Shown here: positions 19,618 through 28,528 of the stretch, piece by piece
Numbering within the stretch: the first letter of the stretch is position 1
Layout: every line of letters begins with the position of its first letter
Assembly (NCBI GenBank): GCA_017656255.1
Contig: JACDOE010000007.1
Span: 84,215-148,214 of the forward strand
Source: Bacillaceae bacterium
Lineage (GTDB): Bacteria; Bacillota; Bacilli; JACDOE01
Reading direction: 5' to 3'
DNA: 64,000 bases
Made by a program: the position numbers and the translations under genes
The notes under the pieces: generated by a model
Seen by the model: the letters and a program-made list of their open reading frames with translations, nothing else
The model's database searches: none
Told to the model about the DNA's origin: nothing

Positions 19618-19645
19618 ACAAAAATGCTTCCGTTAAGGAAGCATT
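19618..19645 (-). terminator. Terminator after the YrzE-like gene
   Basis: Perfect 9-bp inverted repeat AATGCTTCC / GGAAGCATT (19623-19645) with a 5-nt loop; on the minus strand it is followed by TTTTTG. It lies between the YrzE-like gene and the PAP2 gene, both on the minus strand. Confidence 0.8.
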
Positions 19646-19740
19646 CTCGGTCTGATTTATATTATGCAATAGGGCACAGGGTGTTGTAATCATTTTAAAG
19701 CACGGAATTCGTTTTAAATCATGGTGGTGGATTCGAGATC

Positions 19741-20148
19741 CTAGCGGGAACTTTTAAAATAGTTGACGCCGATAACGCCCCCGATACTGCCGCAGAGAAA
19801 AGAGCCGATCAGATAGTACAGGGACGTCAGTTTCAGGGTGGCGTCAAATGCAAGGAAACCGATCAACGCCATAATCATAAAATAAAACAACCCTGTCAGG
19901 GAACCATGATACCAGCCTCTCTGCCCGGCTTTTTTACCTGCTACCATACCGCCGATGACCAGACTGATTCCGTTTACGGTATAGGCAAATACGGGCATGC
20001 TGGATTCGGAAATACTCGAGTAATGAAAGAGAAGAGAGGTGATGATCGAACCGAGCAGTACCAGAATAAAAGCAATTAACAGACCGAACAATACCGGAGC
20101 GGAAGCAGAACCGGAATGGTTATTTCCGGTGGTGACGTTTCCTTTCAT
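19741..20148 (-). CDS. yrzE: TIGR04086-family membrane protein (YrzE-like)
   Basis: 135 residues from ATG 20148, with GGAGGATTCC immediately upstream; longer frames lack a ribosome site. Four membrane helices, with the family pattern SLVIGGMVAGKKAGQRGWYHG followed by GLFYFMIMALIGFL. The function is unknown. The B. subtilis homologue yrzE sits beside yajC, as here. Confidence 0.8.
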   Translation of the reverse strand: MKGNVTTGNNHSGSASAPVLFGLLIAFILVLLGSIITSLLFHYSSISESSMPVFAYTVNGISLVIGGMVAGKKAGQRGWYHGSLTGLFYFMIMALIGFLAFDATLKLTSLYYLIGSFLCGSIGGVIGVNYFKSSR

Positions 20149-20299
20149 AAGGAATCCTCCCTCACTTTTTTGGTACATCTTATGACAGGCCATACATTTT
20201 TATGATTAAATTCTCTTCTATAGAAGTTGGTAGTCTGGTAAAATGGGAAAGTGAAATGTGATTTTTATCGACAGGATTTTATAAGGTGGTGAGTGAAAG

Positions 20300-20575
20300 T
20301 TGAAAATTACATCGATGAACCTGCGTATAGAGGAAGAGGATTTTGATTTGTATGAATCGATCCTGGGGAAACTGGGCTGGGAACATGTTTCCAATCATGT
20401 ATATCGCAAGAAATTTGGCGATACAGAAGTGGAGTTGAGAGAACATTTGCCTGCTTTCAGTAATCAACTGGAACTGGTGGTCTCTTTTCATAATCCGAAC
20501 GGGTGTAACATGGAAACGTTGAACAAGTTGCTGGAAGAATTAAAAAATGCTGATCTTACACCGGATAAGGAATAG
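20300..20575 (+). CDS. Small hypothetical protein
   Basis: 91 residues, TTG start with AAGGTGGTGA upstream. Predicted alpha/beta, with the recognisable segments LGWEHVSNHVYRKKFGDTEVELREH and LELVVSFHNPNGCNMETLN. No membrane part, cysteine cluster or catalytic motif. It lies 61 bp before the antiporter gene and may share its transcript. I do not recognise the family. Confidence 0.6.
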   Translation: MKITSMNLRIEEEDFDLYESILGKLGWEHVSNHVYRKKFGDTEVELREHLPAFSNQLELVVSFHNPNGCNMETLNKLLEELKNADLTPDKE

Positions 20576-20603
20576 TTGAACCAGAATACGAGAGGGGGGA
20601 TCC

Positions 20604-20626
20604 GTTAGAAGGGCTTTCCTTCTAAC
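20604..20626 (+). promoter_or_regulatory. Hairpin between Shine-Dalgarno and start codon of antiporter gene
   Basis: GTTAGAAGG (20604-20612), loop GCTTT, CCTTCTAAC (20618-20626): a perfect 9-bp stem. The only good Shine-Dalgarno (AGAGGGGGGA, 20591-20600) lies upstream of it and the ATG (20636) downstream. Folding would shrink the 35-nt gap to about 12 nt. An in-frame TAG at 20606 excludes an upstream start. Confidence 0.65.
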
Positions 20627-20635
20627 AAAACGCTT

Positions 20636-21862
20636 ATGGCACTGTCAGAAATGTTTGCAGATATGGTTGCACATGCCGAGTCCTTTTACTTTTTATTTGA
20701 ACTGGCACTTATCGTACTGGCAATTAAAGTTCTGGGCCACTTGAGTATTAAAATCGGACAGCCGTCTGTGTTTGGGAAATTGCTGGTAGGGGTTATCCTC
20801 GGGCCTTCTTTATTGAATATTCTGCATCCCAATCCGCTGATAACAGAGCTGGCGGAAGTCGGCGTTATTTTGCTGATGTTTCTCGCCGGGCTGGAAACGG
20901 ATGTAGATGAGTTTAAAAAAGTGGCTTTCGGGTCGACAACCGTTGCGATCGGAGGGGTGGTCCTGCCTTTTATCGGCGGTATTGCCGTGGCCATGTTATA
21001 TGGCTATGAATCGTCCGTCAGTATTTTTGTCGGAGTATTACTGGTTGCCACCAGTGTCAGTATCTCAGTACAAACCCTACGTGAACTGGGTAAATTGAAA
21101 TCGAGGGAAGGAACGACGATCCTGGGGGCAGCGGTGCTGGATGACGTCCTGGGAATCATCATTCTGTCGGTTGTACTTGGTTTCGTCGCCGGCGGGGCGG
21201 AAGCCGGTGCCGGTGGACTGGCCGGAATTGGTTTTCTTCTGATCAAGATTATTGTGTTTTTTGCTCTGGCTGTTGCCATCGGTTATTTTATCCTGCCCAA
21301 ATTGTTAAAATGGTTTAATTTCCTGCAAACCACGGAAACCCTGCTGGCTTTCGGGGTAATTGTAGCCCTTCTTTATGGTTATGGTGCCGAATTATTTGGC
21401 GTGGCCGGTATCGTCGGTTCTTATGTCGCTGGATTAATGTTAAGCCTCACTTCCTTCCGTGAGGAACTTTCCCATAAAGTGGAATCATTCAGTTTTCCAT
21501 TCTTTGTGCCGATCTTCTTTGTAAACATTGGGCTGGTTGCCAATTTCAAGGACATGAGCATGGAAGTGGTAATCCTCAGTCTGATCCTGACCGTGGTCGC
21601 GATTTTGACCAAGATTATCGGTTGTGGGCTGGGAGCCAAAGTGGCGAAGTTTAATAACAACAGTTCCATGGTGATTGGATCCGGAATGGTCGCCCGTGGA
21701 GAGGTCGGATTAATTGTGGCGATGATCGGGGTTGACCGGGGAATCATCAATACCGATCTGTTCAGTACCATGGTCATCGTCGCGATTGCCACGACACTGG
21801 CGACACCGCCTTTGCTCAAGTATTTCATTAAGAAGCAGAGTGAAACAGAGTATGGAACCTGA
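20636..21862 (+). CDS. CPA2-family cation:proton antiporter
   Basis: 408 residues, about twelve membrane helices, no C-terminal TrkA-N or CBS domain. CPA2/Kef signatures: IGQPSVFGKLLVGVILGPSL at the N-terminus, FLAGLETDVDEFKKV, LLVATSVSISVQTLRELG and the ion-binding GAAVLDDVLGIIILS with the double Asp. It probably exchanges Na+ or K+ for H+. The next gene is another Na+/H+-antiporter-like permease, so this stretch is concerned with ion homeostasis. The start has an unusual hairpin-bridged ribosome site. Confidence 0.88.
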   Translation: MALSEMFADMVAHAESFYFLFELALIVLAIKVLGHLSIKIGQPSVFGKLLVGVILGPSLLNILHPNPLITELAEVGVILLMFLAGLETDVDEFKKVAFGSTTVAIGGVVLPFIGGIAVAMLYGYESSVSIFVGVLLVATSVSISVQTLRELGKLKSREGTTILGAAVLDDVLGIIILSVVLGFVAGGAEAGAGGLAGIGFLLIKIIVFFALAVAIGYFILPKLLKWFNFLQTTETLLAFGVIVALLYGYGAELFGVAGIVGSYVAGLMLSLTSFREELSHKVESFSFPFFVPIFFVNIGLVANFKDMSMEVVILSLILTVVAILTKIIGCGLGAKVAKFNNNSSMVIGSGMVARGEVGLIVAMIGVDRGIINTDLFSTMVIVAIATTLATPPLLKYFIKKQSETEYGT

Positions 21863-21882
21863 TAACCCGGTTTGACATTTAT

Positions 21883-21933
21883 GCCGGCTCATGGGAACTT
21901 GACTGAAATGTTCCGATGAGCTGGCTTTTTTTA
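21883..21933 (+). terminator. Terminator after the CPA2 antiporter
   Basis: GCCGGCTCAT-GGGAAC pairs with GTTCC-G-ATGAGCTGGC around an 11-nt loop, followed by TTTTTTT. In the rest of the gap up to 22170, direct repeats TGGAAGTGGGA occur at 22062-22072 and 22083-22093, and short complementary TCCCAC tracts at about 22136-22149; no gene is evident there. Confidence 0.85.
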
Positions 21934-22169
21934 TGTCCTGTTTTTATTTGTATGTATGATAGTGTCATTCCCCTTTTTTTGAACCTTAAATTTTCTATTA
22001 GGCGACATGTCACCCCCACCTGATTCATAAAATGGAATGAAAGTAGACAATCCTGACAAGTTGGAAGTGGGAAGTGAGACGCTGGAAGTGGGAACACATG
22101 AAGGCTATCAACCTGGTCGATTTCACCATTAAAATCCCACCTCCCACATCTAATCAGGGGGAATGGACG

Positions 22170-23501
22170 TTGGAACACTCATACAGTTCAGATATCGTCT
22201 TCTACGCGTACCTGGCACTTTTTATTTTCGGTATGACGTATCTGTTAATTATTCTGGAAACCAAAAACAGGACGGTGATGGCTCTGGCGGGGGCGGTTGT
22301 CATGTTGATAACCGGTATTGTGGAGCTGGAACGAGCCTTTCGGATCCATATTGAGTGGGGGACGATTACCCTTTTAATCAGTATGATGATCATGGTTTCC
22401 ATTGCTAACTGGAGCGGTGTCTTTCATTATTTATCTATCAAAGCGGCCAAACAGGCAAAAGGAGAACCGGCCGCTCTGTTTATCCGGCTGATGATTTTTA
22501 CGGCAGTCGGATCTGCTCTACTGGATAATGTGACAACGGTTCTTTTAATCGTACCGATTACACTGACCATCACCCGCCTGTTGAATTTGAATCCCTTTCC
22601 GTTTCTTCTGTCTGAAATTTTTGCCAGCAATATCGGGGGGATGGCCACGTTGATCGGGGACCCGCCCAATATCATGATCGGCGGAGCCAATCCTCACCTG
22701 ACCTTCAATGATTTTCTGATTCACCTGTCTCCGGCAGCTCTGATGATTTTTGTGTTTGCCATTATTTATTTATACGTTTTGTTCGGCCATACGTTTGTGG
22801 TGAATAAGAAAACTAAAAGTCAGCTCATGCAAATTAATGAAAAGGACTATATCAAGGATGCTGTTCTGATGAGAAAATCACTGATCGTGATGGCGCTGAC
22901 TTTGTTGGGTTTTATAGTCCACGACAAACTGGGTCTCGAAGCCCCGGTAATAGCGGCTGCCGGGGCTGTTTTACTCATGTTGTGGGCTGTTGATGACAAG
23001 GGGATAGAAGATGCACTGGTATCGGTGGAATGGGGCACAATTTTTTTCTTCGGCGGTCTGTTTGTTCTGGTAGGAGGACTGGTCGATACCGGAGTTATCA
23101 AAGAGCTTGCGCTGTTCACCCTGGATGTGACTGAACATGATATACCCATGTCTGCACTCATGATTCTGTGGGTTTCCGGCCTTGCTTCCGGCATTGTTGA
23201 CAACATTCCCTTTGTCGCGACGATGATACCTTTGATTCAGGATATGGGGGACGGTCTGGGGCTGGGTGAGACTTCCCTGGAAATGTCGGTTCTCTGGTGG
23301 GCACTTTCCCTGGGGGCCTGTCTGGGGGGGAATGCCACTCTCATCGGTTCTTCCGCGAACGTGATCGTAGCGGGCATGGCCATGCGAGAGAGCAACGCTT
23401 TTTCCTTTGTTGAATTTGTGAAAGTCGGTTTTCCGCTGACGGTGATATCCCTGGTGATCGCTACATTTTATCTGTATATTCGGTACTTTTCCTATTTGTA
23501 A
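22170..23501 (+). CDS. ArsB/NhaD (SLC13-like) ion permease
   Basis: 443 residues from the TTG at 22170, chosen because AGGGGG lies 8 nt upstream; an in-frame GTG at 22074 would add residues encoded by a repeat-rich stretch. About twelve membrane helices. The family's duplicated signature is clear: GGMATLIGDPPNIMIGG in the first half and LGACLGGNATLIGSSANVIV in the second, with LLDNVTTVLLIVPIT. Candidates are Na+/H+ exchange (NhaD) or anion efflux. No arsenic genes are near. Confidence 0.85.
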   Translation: MEHSYSSDIVFYAYLALFIFGMTYLLIILETKNRTVMALAGAVVMLITGIVELERAFRIHIEWGTITLLISMMIMVSIANWSGVFHYLSIKAAKQAKGEPAALFIRLMIFTAVGSALLDNVTTVLLIVPITLTITRLLNLNPFPFLLSEIFASNIGGMATLIGDPPNIMIGGANPHLTFNDFLIHLSPAALMIFVFAIIYLYVLFGHTFVVNKKTKSQLMQINEKDYIKDAVLMRKSLIVMALTLLGFIVHDKLGLEAPVIAAAGAVLLMLWAVDDKGIEDALVSVEWGTIFFFGGLFVLVGGLVDTGVIKELALFTLDVTEHDIPMSALMILWVSGLASGIVDNIPFVATMIPLIQDMGDGLGLGETSLEMSVLWWALSLGACLGGNATLIGSSANVIVAGMAMRESNAFSFVEFVKVGFPLTVISLVIATFYLYIRYFSYL

Positions 23502-23526
23502 TAAGGAATTGAGGCGCCACCAAGAC

Positions 23527-23549
23527 ACCTGGTGAAAACCAGGTTTTTA
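23527..23549 (+). terminator. Terminator after the NhaD-like permease
   Basis: ACCTGGT, a GAAA tetraloop and ACCAGGT, followed by TTTTTATT. A compact intrinsic terminator. Confidence 0.88.
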
Positions 23550-23712
23550 TTATGGCATACTAAGATGTAGATTTATTCAGCAGATGCCTGGCACAGCTAT
23601 TGAATGTCACACATATATTAAACAGATTGGTAATTGGTTTTGCAGACATCTTCTGGAGCAGACTGGAAAGGCCAATTTTTTTAAAAATCAATTTTAATTT
23701 TTGTGGCGGTCA

Positions 23713-23721
23713 TGTTATACT
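23713..23721 (+). promoter_or_regulatory. Possible extended -10 promoter of mgtE
   Basis: TGTTATACT fits the extended -10 pattern TGnTATAAT with one change. The -35 position (23693-23698) is poor. It lies 36 bp before the mgtE ATG. I looked for an M-box magnesium riboswitch in the preceding 160 bp and did not recognise one. Confidence 0.4.
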
Positions 23722-23756
23722 TCTTCTGTGCTAGTCGGAATAAGGTGGTGAAAGCG

Positions 23757-25115
23757 ATGATCGATCAATTGAATGAGAAAGAAATCATGCTGCTGGTGAT
23801 CAAATATCTGAAAGAAATGAAGAAGAAAGAATTTGCTGAGATTATGGATGAACTGCATCCCTATGATATGGCAAAACTGTATGACAGTCTGCCTGAAAAA
23901 CATCAGCACAAGTTTCTTTCCTTTTTGACAGCCCGTCAAATCGCCACCTTGCTGCAGGAACTGGAGCAGGAAGATCAGCATGCCATTCTGCAAAAACTGG
24001 GTCTGGAAAAATCATCGCAGGTCATGGATATTATGGAAAATGACGACCTGGCGGATATGCTGAACGGACTATCCGGAGAAAAAATCGAACAACTTCTCGC
24101 TTCCATGAAAAAAGAGGAATCCCAGACCGTCCAGAATTTGTTGAGTTATCCTCCTGATACGGCGGGGGGAATCATGACCAACCGGTACGTCTGGATCCGC
24201 AATTACTACACCGTTCAGGAAGCGATCGATAAACTGAGATCTTTCGCCGAAATGGCGGAAAATATTTATTATCTCTATGTGCTGGACGAGGATAAGAAAC
24301 TGGTGGGCGTCGTTTCCTACCGGGATCTGCTTTTGGCCGATACCAACGACAAAATCGACGACATTATGTTCAGTCGTGTGATATCTGTTAACGTAGACAT
24401 GGACCAGGAAGAAGTGGCCCAGATCATTGAACGCTATGACTTTATCGCGGTTCCGGTTGTCGATCATGATAATCATCTGGTCGGGATCGTCACCGTTGAC
24501 GATATTATTGATGTCATGATCGCGGAAGCTAATGAAGACATCGAGAAATTGTCAGCATCGGGGAAAGCGATTGATTTTGATACATCCGCCATGACAGCAA
24601 CCGTACGTCGTTTGCCCTGGCTGGTTTTACTTCTGTTTATCGGCATTCTGTCCGCCAAAATTATGAGTTATTTTGAAGCGACTTTAAACCAGGTTGTGAT
24701 GTTGGCCTATTTTTTACCCATGATCGCGGGAATGACCGGAAATACCGGAACCCAGTCACTGGCCGTTGTTGTCAGGGGGCTGGTATCAAGAGAGATTGAT
24801 CGGAATACGATTGTTCGTCTGATCTGGAGAGAACTGGGCGTCGGCATGATGATCGGATTGGTGTGCGGAATACTGATCTTTGTTATTGCCTATGTCTGGG
24901 AGGGCAGTTTAATTTTTGCCATGGTGGTGGGATTGTCCCTCTTGTTGACACTTATTATCGGGACGCTGGCGGGAACTGTCATCCCGCTGATGTTATACTG
25001 GTTAAAAGTGGACCCTGCCGTGGCTTCGGGTCCCCTCATTACCACATTGAATGATATTTTTTCCATCTCGGTCTACTTCGGAACTGCTTCAGCCTTTATT
25101 TCGCATCTGATGTAA
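23757..25115 (+). CDS. mgtE: Magnesium transporter MgtE
   Basis: 452 residues from the ATG at 23757 (AAGGTGGTGA upstream). The N-terminal superhelical MgtE domain (residues 1-130, ending SYPPDTAGGIMTNRYVWI), a CBS pair (LYVLDEDKKLVGVVSYRDLL and IAVPVVDHDNHLVGIVTVDD) and five C-terminal helices with the pore signature MIAGMTGNTGTQSLAVVVRG are all present. The cytoplasmic domains sense Mg2+ and gate the channel. Confidence 0.95.
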   Translation: MIDQLNEKEIMLLVIKYLKEMKKKEFAEIMDELHPYDMAKLYDSLPEKHQHKFLSFLTARQIATLLQELEQEDQHAILQKLGLEKSSQVMDIMENDDLADMLNGLSGEKIEQLLASMKKEESQTVQNLLSYPPDTAGGIMTNRYVWIRNYYTVQEAIDKLRSFAEMAENIYYLYVLDEDKKLVGVVSYRDLLLADTNDKIDDIMFSRVISVNVDMDQEEVAQIIERYDFIAVPVVDHDNHLVGIVTVDDIIDVMIAEANEDIEKLSASGKAIDFDTSAMTATVRRLPWLVLLLFIGILSAKIMSYFEATLNQVVMLAYFLPMIAGMTGNTGTQSLAVVVRGLVSREIDRNTIVRLIWRELGVGMMIGLVCGILIFVIAYVWEGSLIFAMVVGLSLLLTLIIGTLAGTVIPLMLYWLKVDPAVASGPLITTLNDIFSISVYFGTASAFISHLM

Positions 25116-25218
25116 ACAGAAGGAAATAAAATGGGTGCAAGTGGCAGTTTATCCGTGCATAGAAAGGAATCCCGCTTCAGACAATAAAGCTGAATCTTAT
25201 CAGGCGGGAGGATGCTTC

Positions 25219-25923
25219 ATGGAATATTCCACCATGATCTTTCGCACCTTTTTTCTTTACTTCTTCATTCTTGTCGTGGTCCGTTTAATGGGAAAAAGGG
25301 AAATTGCCAAGCTTTCCGTCATTGATCTGGTGGTTTCCATCATGATTGCGGAAATCGCCGTTCTTGCAATAGAAGACCCGTCAAAACCGCTATTGTTTGA
25401 ATTGATTCCGATTGTGTTGCTCATGGTCATTCAGGTGGTTATGGCCTGGCTGTCTTTAAAAAGTGTCAAAATACGCCAGTTGCTGGATGGGACGCCGACC
25501 GTCCTGATTGCCAATGGTAAGATTAACGACAAAGAAATGGCCAAACTGCGCTATAACTTTGATGACTTACTGACGCAACTCCGTGAAAAAGATATCAAAA
25601 ATGTGGCGGATGTGGAGTTTGCCATTCTTGAAACGTCAGGAAAACTGTCCGTTTTTCCGAAAGAAAAGAAAACACCGGTCACTCGGGAGGATCTGAATAT
25701 CGAATCCGGCTCCGAATCCAGTTCCAGCGCTATCAATGTTAAATACCCAATGCCGGTGATTATGGATGGTAAGGTGATGGACAACCATCTCGAGCAGATC
25801 GGAAAAACCCGTTTCTGGCTAAAAAATCAGGTGCAGCGATATCATGTGAAGGATTTTAAAGACATATCATTTGCCAGTGTGGATGAACAGGGAAATGTCT
25901 ATGTGGATCTGAAAGATGACTGA
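25219..25923 (+). CDS. yrbG: DUF421 membrane protein (YetF/YrbG type)
   Basis: 234 residues from ATG 25219 (GGGAGGAT upstream). Three N-terminal membrane helices with VVRLMGKREIAKLSVIDLVVSIMIAEIA, then a cytoplasmic alpha/beta domain with LRYNFDDLLTQLREK and the ETSGKLSVFPK strand. Biochemical role unknown; relatives occur in spore-formers. Position next to spoVB matches B. subtilis yrbG. Confidence 0.85.
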   Translation: MEYSTMIFRTFFLYFFILVVVRLMGKREIAKLSVIDLVVSIMIAEIAVLAIEDPSKPLLFELIPIVLLMVIQVVMAWLSLKSVKIRQLLDGTPTVLIANGKINDKEMAKLRYNFDDLLTQLREKDIKNVADVEFAILETSGKLSVFPKEKKTPVTREDLNIESGSESSSSAINVKYPMPVIMDGKVMDNHLEQIGKTRFWLKNQVQRYHVKDFKDISFASVDEQGNVYVDLKDD

Positions 25924-25954
25924 GTCAGCCGGAAATTTCGGGATCACATCCCGT

Positions 25955-27535
25955 TTACCTCTTCGGAAATAAAGGGGCGATGTACGGGCCGATCCACGGA
26001 ATCCGGCTGATATCCTGTTGACCGATTACCCGAAGTGAAAGAAGCATGATGAAATAAAGCGAAACGGAAGCCATCAGTCCCACCAGTAATGCAATGGCGT
26101 AAAAGTCGTAGGTGTTTAATACATAGTTATAGGTCAACACCCCCAGATACCCCATCAACACCACAATGATGCCGACCTTCACGAAATCTCCTCCCTGTAT
26201 CGAAAAGCCTACCAGCTTGATAATACTGAAAAAATGAAGCAGGGTCACCAGCACTACCCCAATATTAATGGCCATGGCCACGCCGTTGATCCCCAGTTCC
26301 GGTCTTGAAGCGAGCACAAAGATCATAATCGTTTTGACAATGGCTCCGATCACCGAATTGCGCATGGCTGCCTGAGCGTGATCCAACCCCTGAAGGATGG
26401 CAGCAAGCGGCCCCTGAAAGTAAAGAAAGAAAAACAGGGGGGCCATCACTTTCATTGTACTCCCTACATCTGGATTTCCATAAACAGCCAGGCAAATCGG
26501 TTCAGCAAATACAAACATCAACACAGAAAAAGGAGCGCCGACCACGAGCGAAATACGCAGTGACTGGTAAATGCGTCTCTGAACCATCCGGTAATTTTTT
26601 TTGGCTGCCCCTTCGGAGATAGCAGGAACAAGGGAAACAGACAGCGAATAGGTAAAGAATGTGGGGAACGTCAATAGTGGTATCGCCATGCCAGCCAGCT
26701 CCCCGTACTGGGAGGTGGCCACTACCGTACTAATTCCGGCAATGGCCAGGCTGCGGGCAACCACAATCGGTTCCAGGGCAAACGTGATCGAACCGATCAG
26801 TCGGCTTGCTGTCACCGGGACCGCAATTCGAAACAAATCCCGTAAAGTTTCAGATCCCTTCATAATCGTACGGACGGTTTTAGACCGTTTAAATATTTTT
26901 TTGACCCTGACTTTTCGAAATTTATAGAGCAGGACACACATCCCGGTAAATTCACCGATCACAATCCCGATCATGGCACCTGCGGCGGCAAATTCGATGC
27001 CGTAGGGCAACAACAACTGTGTAAAGGTGAAAACCGTAAAGATTCGCACGGTCTGTTCCATGATCTGCGAGGTTGCGGTGGGAATCATATTCTGAAGCCC
27101 CTGGAAATAGCCGCGCAGGATGGACGATATCGCGACGATCGGGACGATAGGGGCGATGCTGATCAGGGAATAAAAAGCCCGCTCATCCGTCAGCAGGTAC
27201 TCCGAAATTAATGGAGCCCCCAGAATCATAGCGGATGTGAAAATAATACTGAGTACCGTCACAATGCCCAGGGATATACGCAGAATGTTACGGATTTTTC
27301 GCCTGTTATGCTGGGCTTCCGCTTCGGCTACCAGTTTGGAAATGGCAATGGGCAAACCGAAGGTAGACAATGTTATAATTAAATAAAGGGTGGGTACGGC
27401 CATTTGATAAAGGCCCATCCCTTCGGAACCGATAATACGGGAGAGGACGATCCGATTGAAAAATCCGAGCAATTTTGTGACAAGCCCGGCTGCTACCAGA
27501 ATGATGGTTCCCTGAAGAAATGTTTGTCTGGTCAC
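25955..27535 (-). CDS. spoVB: Stage V sporulation protein B, MOP-superfamily flippase
   Basis: 526 residues, GTG start with GAAGGAT 7 nt upstream. Fourteen predicted membrane helices; the N-terminus GLVTKLLGFFNRIVLSRIIG and SEGMGLYQMAVPTLYL are typical of SpoVB/MurJ-like polysaccharide exporters. SpoVB is required for spore cortex synthesis, probably moving lipid-linked precursors across the forespore membrane. Encoded convergent to the DUF421 gene, as in B. subtilis. Confidence 0.92.
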   Translation of the reverse strand: MTRQTFLQGTIILVAAGLVTKLLGFFNRIVLSRIIGSEGMGLYQMAVPTLYLIITLSTFGLPIAISKLVAEAEAQHNRRKIRNILRISLGIVTVLSIIFTSAMILGAPLISEYLLTDERAFYSLISIAPIVPIVAISSILRGYFQGLQNMIPTATSQIMEQTVRIFTVFTFTQLLLPYGIEFAAAGAMIGIVIGEFTGMCVLLYKFRKVRVKKIFKRSKTVRTIMKGSETLRDLFRIAVPVTASRLIGSITFALEPIVVARSLAIAGISTVVATSQYGELAGMAIPLLTFPTFFTYSLSVSLVPAISEGAAKKNYRMVQRRIYQSLRISLVVGAPFSVLMFVFAEPICLAVYGNPDVGSTMKVMAPLFFFLYFQGPLAAILQGLDHAQAAMRNSVIGAIVKTIMIFVLASRPELGINGVAMAINIGVVLVTLLHFFSIIKLVGFSIQGGDFVKVGIIVVLMGYLGVLTYNYVLNTYDFYAIALLVGLMASVSLYFIMLLSLRVIGQQDISRIPWIGPYIAPLFPKR

Positions 27536-27632
27536 AGGCAGATCCTTCTTTCGTCTTTTTTAATACAAGCATATGCATGTACATAGAGCTGGCATGACAT
27601 TCTGACAGAAAAAACATCAAGGAGGCCGACAA

Positions 27633-28118
27633 GTGGAGAGGATTCTGGCATTTCTGGATTTTGTACCGGATGAATGGGTGGTGATCATCATCAGCTGTCT
27701 TCCGTTTATTGAACTACGGGGAGCCCTGCCGGTAGCGATGTCCGTCTACCAGATGGGCTTTTGGGAGGCCTGGACCTTAAGTGTCATCGGAAATATCATT
27801 CCGGTTCTTCCCCTGTTGATTCTGTTCCGCCCGTTAAGCCGGTGGATGATGAGATTTCGCTGGTATCGCATTTTTTATGACTGGCTGTATCATCGGACGA
27901 TGAAAAAAAGTGAGAATGTGGAGAAATACGGGGCACTGGGGCTTGTTCTTTTTACAGCGGTTCCGTTGCCGACCACGGGAGCGTGGACGGCGTGTGTGGC
28001 AGCCAGTCTTTTCGATATTAAAATCAAGTACTCATTACCGGCGATCAGTGCAGGCGTTGTCATTGCCGGATTTATCATCGGCCTGTTGAGCCAATCTGTC
28101 ATTGCTTCGGTGGGTTAA
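27633..28118 (+). CDS. Small multi-drug export family membrane protein (COG2426)
   Basis: 161 residues, GTG start with AAGGAGG 7 nt upstream. The family pattern is ISCLPFIELRGALPVAM near the N-terminus and LGLVLFTAVPLPTTGAWTACV in the second half, both with proline breaks in membrane helices. Despite the family name, transport activity is not established. Divergent from spoVB; followed after 18 bp by the ComN-like gene. Confidence 0.8.
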   Translation: MERILAFLDFVPDEWVVIIISCLPFIELRGALPVAMSVYQMGFWEAWTLSVIGNIIPVLPLLILFRPLSRWMMRFRWYRIFYDWLYHRTMKKSENVEKYGALGLVLFTAVPLPTTGAWTACVAASLFDIKIKYSLPAISAGVVIAGFIIGLLSQSVIASVG

Positions 28119-28136
28119 GAGGAGGGGACTGTCTGT

Positions 28137-28388
28137 ATGGAAGAGAAGAAAAAAGATCTGGAAGAGTTGAATCGCCATATTGAATATCTTTGCAAGAGTA
28201 AGGCGGAAGAATTCGCCATACTGGGTTATGACAACATCACGGGAAAAGATATCTGGGAGTGTGTTTCTGCTTCCTATCAGGATGAACTTCCACCGCTTCA
28301 CCAGCTGGTTAATGACATCCTGTCCCTGAAGGTCAACACGTATATGAACTGGATGACCATGAAAGTCTACAGGAATGAAGAGATTTAA
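28137..28388 (+). CDS. comN: ComN-like post-transcriptional regulator
   Basis: 83 residues, helical, highly charged. LNRHIEYLCKSKAEEFAILGYDNITGKDIWECV matches the small Bacillales family that includes ComN (YrzD), which in B. subtilis promotes late-competence comE expression. Position between spoVB and secDF is the same as in B. subtilis, which supports the call. GAGGAGGGG precedes the ATG. Confidence 0.75.
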   Translation: MEEKKKDLEELNRHIEYLCKSKAEEFAILGYDNITGKDIWECVSASYQDELPPLHQLVNDILSLKVNTYMNWMTMKVYRNEEI

Positions 28389-28425
28389 TGTCACGGGATC
28401 GGCGGTTAAACCCCCGGAACGGATT

Positions 28426-28455
28426 TTGACAAGCTGTTTCGGCAGTGCGTATAAT
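28426..28455 (+). promoter_or_regulatory. Sigma-A promoter of secD-secF
   Basis: TTGACA (28426-28431), 18-bp spacer, TATAAT (28450-28455): both hexamers match consensus. The predicted start is about 67 bp before the secD ATG. Confidence 0.85.
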
Positions 28456-28528
28456 AAAGAGTATTGGCTTTATGGCTATACCATCATTTTGTACCTTTTA
28501 CACAGAAAAGGAAGGAGCAATAGATTTT

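Noticed and set aside
22062..22169. N-terminal extension of the NhaD-like permease from GTG 22074
   Set aside because: The stretch consists of short direct and inverted repeats and has no ribosome site; TTG 22170 has a strong one.
23589..23604. Sigma-54-like TGGCAC-N5-TTGAA upstream of mgtE
   Set aside because: The essential GC of the -12 element is GA here, no activator gene is near, and an extended -10 lies closer to the gene.
23550..23740. M-box magnesium riboswitch before mgtE
   Set aside because: The conserved M-box core was not found on reading the leader.
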